A stretch of DNA of 12,024 nt from CAYXDO01 sp964463485 (GTDB taxonomy: Bacteria > Myxococcota > Kuafuiibacteriia > Kuafuiibacteriales > Kuafuiibacteriaceae): assembly GCA_964463485.1 (NCBI GenBank), contig CAYXDO010000244.1, positions 1 to 12,024 of the forward strand, read 5' to 3'. Shown one piece after another: positions 7,693 to 12,024 of the stretch. Within the stretch, counting starts at the first letter, position 1, and each line of letters begins with the position of its first letter. A program made the translations under genes and the position numbers. Under the pieces are notes generated by a model. It made no database searches and was not told where the DNA came from. It saw only the letters and a program-made list of their open reading frames with translations.

Positions 7693-8135
7693 GAACGTCC
7701 AAGCTCATCACTCTCGGTCTCGCAGGTCTCGTGGGCCTCACGGGCGGCTTCGGATGGCTCCTGGTGCGCGCCCAGGCGCTCCCCACCGCCGTCGTTCCGG
7801 TCGTGTGGGACAAGGAGGCATGTGCTCAGTGCCGAATGCACGTCGGTGAGCCGGCCTTCGCCGGCCAGATCCAAGTCAAAGACGGCCGAGTGCTCAATTT
7901 CGACGATCCCGGCTGTCTGATCGATTGGATGACGAGGCACTCGGACCCCATTCACGCCGTCTACTTTCATCACTTCAAAGACGATCGTTGGATCTCCAAG
8001 GAAATCACCCGGTTCGTCGAGGCCTCCCCCACGCCGATGAGTTACGGGCTCGGCGCGGTCGACGGGTCGACGACGGCCATGTCGTGGGATGACGCGGTCG
8101 CGCGGGTCCTGAAACGCAAGAGCCGGCCCAAGTGA
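7689..8135 (+). CDS. nosL: NosL, membrane-anchored Cu(I) chaperone for NosZ maturation
   Basis: This 148-aa protein has an N-terminal hydrophobic segment (about 6-27) and a periplasmic NosL domain. The copper site motif is CAQCRM (45-50), followed by the conserved FDDPGCLIDW (71-80) with a further cysteine, Cys76. NosL proteins bind Cu(I) and hand it to NosD. Two features are atypical. There is no lipobox, so the protein is probably held by an uncleaved helix rather than lipid. The glycine usual in CxxCGM is Arg49. The start codon overlaps the nosF stop (ATGA) and its own stop overlaps the nosY start (GTGA). Its position between nosF and nosY is unusual. Confidence 0.93.
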   Translation: MRTSKLITLGLAGLVGLTGGFGWLLVRAQALPTAVVPVVWDKEACAQCRMHVGEPAFAGQIQVKDGRVLNFDDPGCLIDWMTRHSDPIHAVYFHHFKDDRWISKEITRFVEASPTPMSYGLGAVDGSTTAMSWDDAVARVLKRKSRPK

Positions 8136-8974
8136 ACGTCTATCTCGGAGAGGTCCTGGCGGTGGCGCGGTTGGACTTCGCGGAGGCCCTTCGATCCCGC
8201 TGGATCATTTTCTCGGTGGTCCTCTACGGGGTCCTCGGAGTGACTTTCGTCTTTGTGGGCATGCGTGAGTCCACGGTCATCGGGTTCTCGGGTATGGGTC
8301 GCGTGCTCCTGGCGATGATCCACACCCTCCTGTTCTTGCTCCCGCTCCTCGGGCTGACTGCCACTGCACAAACCATCAATCGGTCGCGCGAGGACGGCAC
8401 GCTGGAGCTCCTCTTCACTCAGCCTGTTCGGCGGAGCGCGTACTTTCTGGCGATCTCCCTCACTCGATACTTGGTGCTGACCTTGCCACTCCTCATGCTG
8501 ATGACGATCATGGGTGTCGTCGCGACCGCCGTGCTCGGGGAGAACATGAGTTGGCAGTTTCTCGTTCAGGCGATGGCGATCTCGGCCTCGCTGATCGCGG
8601 CCTACGTCGGGCTCGGGATCGCAATCTCGACGCTCGTCAAGAGTCAGACTCGAGCGGTCATTTGGACGCTTGGCGTCTTGGCGCTCGGGGCGCTCTTTCT
8701 GGATTTCGGGCTGTTGGCGGTGATGCTTCGATGGCAACTCAGCCCGGCCGTGGTCTTCCTGCTCGCCGCGGTGAATCCGATTCAGGCCGCGCGCATGGCG
8801 CTGCTCGTCGGGGCATCATCCGAGTTATCGGTCCTCGGCCCGATCGGATTTTACTTGGCTCATCGCGTGGGAGCCGCGGGGCTCTTCGCGCTCGGTGTGT
8901 CGTGGCCGCTCATCGTCGGGGGCGCAGCGTGGCTCGCCGCGCGCTCGGCGTTCGAGCGGATGGATATCGTTTGA
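8132..8974 (+). CDS. nosY: NosY, ABC transporter permease of NosDFY
   Basis: A 280-aa integral membrane protein with about six hydrophobic helices: around residues 24-43, 57-80, 101-130, 140-165, 175-200 and 245-270. The region INRSREDGTLELLFTQPVRRS (around 83-103) is the typical coupling segment of NosY and other ABC-2 type permeases. It forms the dimeric membrane part of the NosDFY complex that matures CuZ. The GTG start overlaps the nosL stop by four bases. The next gene starts 18 bases after the stop. Confidence 0.93.
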   Translation: MNVYLGEVLAVARLDFAEALRSRWIIFSVVLYGVLGVTFVFVGMRESTVIGFSGMGRVLLAMIHTLLFLLPLLGLTATAQTINRSREDGTLELLFTQPVRRSAYFLAISLTRYLVLTLPLLMLMTIMGVVATAVLGENMSWQFLVQAMAISASLIAAYVGLGIAISTLVKSQTRAVIWTLGVLALGALFLDFGLLAVMLRWQLSPAVVFLLAAVNPIQAARMALLVGASSELSVLGPIGFYLAHRVGAAGLFALGVSWPLIVGGAAWLAARSAFERMDIV

Positions 8975-8992
8975 GGGGGCTTGGAGGTCACC

Positions 8993-9628
8993 GTGAAGTT
9001 ATTGCTCGATAAGTTCTATGAATTTCTTTCGCGACCGCTGTTCGGATGGTCCCGCATCGTGTTGGCAATTCTCGTGATTCCGCTGGCGATGTCTTTCGCC
9101 GCTCCCCTTTGGCGAATCGCCATGACCGCACCTCAGTATCCAAACGGCCTCTACATGGACATTTACGCCTACAAGCTGGAGGCCGGAGACGACGGGCAAC
9201 ACATCGCCGAGATCAACACTCTCAACCACTACATCGGGATGAGGAAGCTCGACGCGGCGGCCGCCGCGGATCTCGATTGGATCCCCTTCGCTTTCGGGGC
9301 GCTGATCTTGATGGGGCTGCGCGTCGCTGCGATCGGTGTGGTTCGAGACCTCATCGACTTGGTCGTGATGACCACCTACATCTCCTTGTTCGCGTTCGGG
9401 CGCTTCATTTATCGATTGTGGGTCTTCGGCCACGATCTCGACCCGACGGCGCCGGTCAAGGTGAAGCCATTCATGCCCGTGGTCCTCGGGCACAAGTCGG
9501 TGGCCAACTTCGAGACGTACTCACTCCCGCAGGCAGGCAGCTTTTACCTACTCGTCTTCGTCGCCGGCGTGATGTTGCTGGCCGCGGTTCACTTGATCGT
9601 CGGACGAAAGCGAGCGTTGGCGTCGTGA
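8993..9628 (+). CDS. four-helix membrane protein of the nos operon, function unknown
   Basis: A 211-aa protein with four predicted helices (about 20-40, 95-116, 121-145 and 184-204). A periplasmic loop after helix 1 carries APQYPNGLYMDIYAY (47-60) and EINTLNHYIGM (73-83). I recall similar YPxGL...LNHYIGM proteins near copper or nos genes in other bacteria, but know no established function. His79, Met83 and further His and Met residues could bind copper; this is inference. The GTG at 8993 has a perfect Shine-Dalgarno (GGAGG, 8983-8987, five-base spacer); the frame opens slightly upstream at a TTG (8981) that overlaps this site and is unlikely. It is the last gene of the operon, 18 bp after nosY, and may take the place of nosB or serve copper delivery. 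Confidence 0.85.
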   Translation: MKLLLDKFYEFLSRPLFGWSRIVLAILVIPLAMSFAAPLWRIAMTAPQYPNGLYMDIYAYKLEAGDDGQHIAEINTLNHYIGMRKLDAAAAADLDWIPFAFGALILMGLRVAAIGVVRDLIDLVVMTTYISLFAFGRFIYRLWVFGHDLDPTAPVKVKPFMPVVLGHKSVANFETYSLPQAGSFYLLVFVAGVMLLAAVHLIVGRKRALAS

Positions 9629-9632
9629 TGAT

Positions 9633-10088
9633 TCAATCCAAGCGACAGGCTCGCGCCGGTCCCGAGGCTGGAGTGACCTCGCAGCGAACGACCGGCCGAG
9701 TGACTCCGCAGAGCTGGGCCATCTTCGAGGCGATCGCACCCACACGCGACTCGATCTCTTTTTCGTCGACTTCGGACCGCGAGGTCGCCGGAAAGCTGGT
9801 GGTCACGACGATCTTGGAGCCCGTCGGTTGTCGATCGATCAAAAGCTCGAGCGCGCCGCCGGTGACGACCGATGAGTGGAGGAACTGGGGGCCAATCGTC
9901 CAGGCGCGCCGAGCCTCCTGGCGTTTGGCGGACATGCCGAGCTCTTTGACCGCATGGTCGAGGCAGCCATCACTTTCGGCGGCGACTTCGCTGTGGGCCA
10001 CGATCTTGGTCCGCGCCTCGCCTGCACCTACCGGCGCGCCTGTAATTCCACTGAGTCCGATGAAACAGAGCGTGATCACGAAACGCAT
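9633..10088 (-). CDS. small secreted protein of unknown function
   Basis: A 151-aa protein with a clear signal peptide (RFVITLCFIGLSGITGA) and probable cleavage near residues 18-25. The mature part has four cysteines (42, 127, 136, 148), which could form two disulfides, and a charged helix EVDEKEIESRVGAIASKMAQ (106-125). I recognise no family. Protein-like composition, GC-rich third positions and a signal peptide support it as real over the plus-strand shadow frame. A second ATG at 10091 adds one residue; neither has a Shine-Dalgarno. Its stop lies four bases from the stop of the convergent operon. Its start lies within 20 bp of the divergent cytochrome gene, overlapping that gene's ribosome-binding region, so its promoter would have to lie inside the cytochrome gene. 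Confidence 0.6.
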   Translation of the reverse strand: MRFVITLCFIGLSGITGAPVGAGEARTKIVAHSEVAAESDGCLDHAVKELGMSAKRQEARRAWTIGPQFLHSSVVTGGALELLIDRQPTGSKIVVTTSFPATSRSEVDEKEIESRVGAIASKMAQLCGVTRPVVRCEVTPASGPARACRLD

Positions 10089-10109
10089 CATGCAAAGGAG
10101 TAACAATTC

Positions 10110-10592
10110 ATGACCTCGATGGCAAATGATTCCCAAATTCGGGTGGTCGACCGGGCAGCCCGCTGGGCGGGCCGGCTCGGGCTGCCCGCGTTCATGCTCG
10201 GCGGGCTCCTCGCGTGCCCTTCGGAGCCCAAGCCGAGTGAACCCCCTCTGCCTCCTCCGGTCGCGGCCGCACCCAAGCCAGCCGAGCCGGTGGCCAACGC
10301 CGTGGACGACCAGAAGGCGGCCGTCGAGATTTTTTCGACGCGCTGCGTGCCTTGCCACGGGCCCAAAGGGGGCGGTGACGGGCCCGCTTCGGCGGGGCTG
10401 ACGCCCAAGCCGGCGAGCTTCTCGAGCCCGGAGTGGCAGGCAAAAGTGACTGACGAACACATCGAGAAGATCGTCGTGTACGGCGGCGCCGCGGTGGGGA
10501 AGAGCCCGGCCATGCCGCCGAACCCAGATCTCGACATGAAGCCCGGAGTCGTGAAGGCGCTCCGAGCTTACCTTCGTACGCTCAAGCAGTAG
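10110..10592 (+). CDS. lipoprotein-type monohaem cytochrome c
   Basis: A 160-aa class I cytochrome c. A hydrophobic signal ending in LLAC (Cys36) points to a lipid anchor. A Pro/Ala/Glu-rich linker (37-65) leads to one haem domain: CVPCH (79-83), GPKGGGDGPAS and a likely Met135 ligand in SPAMPPNPD. The fold ends with the usual C-terminal helix (VVKALRAYLRTL). The ATG is supported by AAAGGAG (10094-10100, nine-base spacer). Clade II nos clusters often carry such cytochromes, thought to pass electrons from a quinol-oxidising complex to the CuA site of NosZ. That role is inferred from context. A hairpin follows the stop. Confidence 0.9.
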   Translation: MTSMANDSQIRVVDRAARWAGRLGLPAFMLGGLLACPSEPKPSEPPLPPPVAAAPKPAEPVANAVDDQKAAVEIFSTRCVPCHGPKGGGDGPASAGLTPKPASFSSPEWQAKVTDEHIEKIVVYGGAAVGKSPAMPPNPDLDMKPGVVKALRAYLRTLKQ

Positions 10593-10594
10593 GC

Positions 10595-10619
10595 GCCGGA
10601 CGAACATCGCGAGTCCGGC
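10595..10619 (+). terminator. hairpin after the cytochrome c gene
   Basis: A 7-bp perfect stem, GCCGGAC / GTCCGGC, with an 11-nt loop starts 3 bases after the TAG stop. It can be extended with GGC/GCC across a 3-nt bulge to 10592-10625. There is no T-run, so termination is uncertain. Confidence 0.4.
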
Positions 10620-10660
10620 GGCGCCCACGGCAAGGATCGCGAGGCAATTTGGAGGACGAG

Positions 10661-10675
10661 CCCGACAAAGTCGGG
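10661..10675. repeat. short inverted repeat before the fasciclin gene
   Basis: Perfect palindrome CCCGACaaaGTCGGG, 15 bp, ending 1 base before the GGGAG ribosome-binding site (10677-10681) of the fasciclin gene. It could be a repressor operator, or a hairpin that modulates access to the ribosome-binding site. Confidence 0.4.
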
Positions 10676-10690
10676 CGGGAGTACGAACCG

Positions 10691-11194
10691 ATGAAGAAGC
10701 TCAATGGAAGCTGGCTGACCGCGAGCGCGGTGCTGACTACGCAACTCATGCTGGCGTCCACGGCGCTAGCCCAGGACGTCAAGGATATCGTCGATGTCGC
10801 GGTCGGCTCGCCCGACCACACGACTCTGGTGACCGCAGTCAAGGCCGCCGAGTACGTGCAGTCACTCAAGAACCCGGGACCCCTTACGGTCTTCGCTCCT
10901 ACCAACGCGGCCTTCGCCAAGCTCCCCAAGGGCACGGTGGAGGACCTTCTCAAGCCGGAGAAAAAGGGGGACCTCGAAAAGCTGCTCCAGTACCACGTGA
11001 CTCCGTCCGTCTACGAGACGAAGTGGATGAAAGACGGCATGGTGCTCGGTCAGGCCAACGGAGCCAAAGTGACCATCGGGGTGAAAGACGGAAAATACAC
11101 GGTCAACGGCGCCAATATCGTCGCCTCGATTCGAGCCTCGAACGGCGTCGTCCACGTGATCGATCAAGTCCTGCTGCCCCCTGCCAAAAAGTGA
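10691..11194 (+). CDS. secreted single-domain fasciclin (FAS1) protein
   Basis: A 167-aa protein with a signal peptide ending in ALA (cleavage after residue 27) and one FAS1 domain. The H1 box is LTVFAPTNAAFAKLP (around 68-82), the central YHV is present (104-106), and the H2 box is NGVVHVIDQVLLP (around 151-163). FAS1 domains mediate adhesion or bind small ligands; the role of bacterial single-domain forms is mostly unknown. The ATG start gives a clean signal peptide and has GGGAG nine bases upstream. An upstream in-frame TTG (10649) would add an acidic extension before the signal and is unlikely. It lies 98 bp after the cytochrome c gene. Membership of the nos regulon is possible but not shown. 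Confidence 0.9.
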   Translation: MKKLNGSWLTASAVLTTQLMLASTALAQDVKDIVDVAVGSPDHTTLVTAVKAAEYVQSLKNPGPLTVFAPTNAAFAKLPKGTVEDLLKPEKKGDLEKLLQYHVTPSVYETKWMKDGMVLGQANGAKVTIGVKDGKYTVNGANIVASIRASNGVVHVIDQVLLPPAKK

Positions 11195-11409
11195 TTCCGA
11201 GGCCTTGGATTGGACTCAGTTGGCTCAACCGCCCGCGTTCGTGTATTTGCCGGCCGCGCTCACCCAAGCCCATCGACCGAGGACGGGGCGGCTACGGCGG
11301 AGAGGAGACCATCGACGACCTGAAAGATCAGTCGGCGGAGCGGTCACAGGAATATTCCGAGCAATTTCGAGCTCTGGACCGCATGAGGCAGGAGAACAAG
11401 GCGGCGTGA
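11191..11409 (+). CDS. possible short ORF or gene remnant coupled to the fasciclin gene
   Basis: A GTG overlapping the fasciclin stop (GTGA) opens a 72-codon frame. The first 25 residues are rich in Arg and Pro and not very protein-like. The C-terminal half (GGYGGEETIDDLKDQSAERS and onwards to the stop) is charged, helix-forming and looks like true coding sequence. Another frame (from about 11205, DWTQLAQPPAFVYLP) also looks coding for some 25 residues, so a frameshifted remnant of one gene is possible. No family is recognised. Confidence 0.25.
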   Translation: MIPRPWIGLSWLNRPRSCICRPRSPKPIDRGRGGYGGEETIDDLKDQSAERSQEYSEQFRALDRMRQENKAA

Positions 11410-11932
11410 GACGATGGCCGTCCCGCTCGTCCTCGTGATGAGTCTCGACTTGCCCCCAATCGGCGGGCTCGAGCTTCGAGAGCTCCGGCTCGTTCGGACG
11501 TTGCCCAGCGCCTAGCTCCGCGGGCGGTCTTGACCGGTCTCGAGTTGGGGGCGCGAGGCTTCGTTTTGAGGTCTTCACCGTTCGATGAGTTTCAGAGGGT
11601 CCCACGCGGTCTATCCGCGCCATCCCCAAGTTGGCGATCTCATACTCCTTCTCAGCTTGGCGTCCCAACGGTCCAAGCGAGGCCAAAAGAAGCTCCTTGG
11701 AAGTGAGATCGAACCTTGGGCGAAGAACGTCGTGTTCCTTCTTCGTCGACTCGGCCATGACTCGACCGAGAAGCGCGTCGGAGACTCGAAGGCAAGCCGA
11801 AGATGTAGCGCTGTGACATATTTCGTCTCACAGCGAGGGCGCCCACGCAACTCTGTTCGAGTCAATCCGACTCTGCCTAAACTACTCAGCTCCAACGCAT
11901 CGTGAACCAACGGGTTGAACGCAGGTACGGGC
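11410..11932. other. gene-poor stretch, possibly degenerate
   Basis: No convincing complete gene is visible on either strand, and base composition seems slightly less GC-rich than elsewhere. A minus-strand frame starting at 11758 (MAESTKKEHDVLRPRFDL...) looks protein-like for about 50 residues and then turns into arginine/proline-rich noise, so it may be a decayed gene. An inverted repeat, GCTGTGA-N11-TCACAGC, lies at 11810-11834. No tRNA, insertion-sequence ends or CRISPR repeats were found. Confidence 0.4.
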
Positions 11933-12024
11933 TCACGGGGCGCGGAACGCCGCCGTGACTTTCTCCATCGGCTCGGTTCCGACGATCGCGTTCCATTCGT
12001 CCAGGAGGCCCTCATCCTGCTGGG
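11933..12024 (-). CDS. C-terminal end of a gene cut by the window edge
   Basis: Twenty-nine codons on the minus strand end in a TGA at 11933-11935. The peptide (QQDEGLLDEWNAIVGTEPME...AAFRAP) has the composition of a real protein with an amphipathic helical end and GC-rich third positions. The 5' part lies beyond the window. Too little remains to assign a family. Confidence 0.5.
   Translation of the reverse strand, partial: QQDEGLLDEWNAIVGTEPMEKVTAAFRAP

Noticed and set aside
9046..10113. Plus-strand frame of 355 codons across the end of the nos operon
   Set aside because: Arg/Ser-rich, overlaps two better genes and lacks any motif.
10088..10628. N-terminal extension of the minus-strand secreted protein through the cytochrome c gene (331 codons in total)
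   Set aside because: The extension is the shadow of the cytochrome gene; a clean signal peptide begins at 10088.
11225..12015. Minus-strand frames of 177 and 134 codons near the right edge as full genes
   Set aside because: They overlap each other, are Arg/Pro/Ser-rich for most of their length, and only about 50 residues of the first look protein-like.

Overview
The window is GC-rich, coding-dense DNA from a bacterium carrying a clade II (Sec-exported, atypical) nitrous oxide reductase cluster. Several features fit a Myxococcota or related 'deltaproteobacterial' soil or sediment organism: the GC-biased codon use, the many lipoprotein-type signal peptides, the collagen-like lipoprotein cytochrome, and a clade II nos cluster without nosR. 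The taxonomy is inference only; there is no rRNA or other marker here.

Left part (1-3297, minus strand): two genes point leftwards. The proximal one encodes a DUF1152-family protein. The distal one encodes an octaheme cytochrome c of the hydroxylamine oxidoreductase (HAO) type, preceded by a lipobox, 31 uninterrupted Gly-X-Y (collagen-like) triplets and a small carboxypeptidase-regulatory-like beta domain. A terminator-like hairpin follows it. A gene-free stretch of about 420 bp separates these genes from the divergent nos genes.

Centre (3634-9628, plus strand): nosZ (CuZ and CuA sites intact), a strong hairpin, then nosD, nosF, nosL, nosY and a four-helix membrane protein of unknown role. 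nosD/F, F/L and L/Y overlap, so translation is probably coupled. The gene order D-F-L-Y differs from the familiar D-F-Y-L. Together these genes reduce N2O to N2 in the periplasm (NosZ) and deliver copper and assemble the CuZ centre (NosL, NosDFY).

Right part (9633-12024): a small secreted protein of unknown function is read leftwards and nearly abuts the end of the nos operon. It is followed by a plus-strand lipoprotein-type monoheme cytochrome c, a likely electron donor in this setting, and a secreted single-domain fasciclin (FAS1) protein. The last 830 bp hold a possible short coupled ORF, a stretch without a convincing gene, and the C-terminal end of a minus-strand gene cut by the window edge.

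The most unusual item is the collagen-stalked, HAO-like octaheme cytochrome facing the N2O reductase cluster. It suggests, but does not prove, a link between hydroxylamine/NO/nitrite chemistry at the cell surface and N2O respiration.
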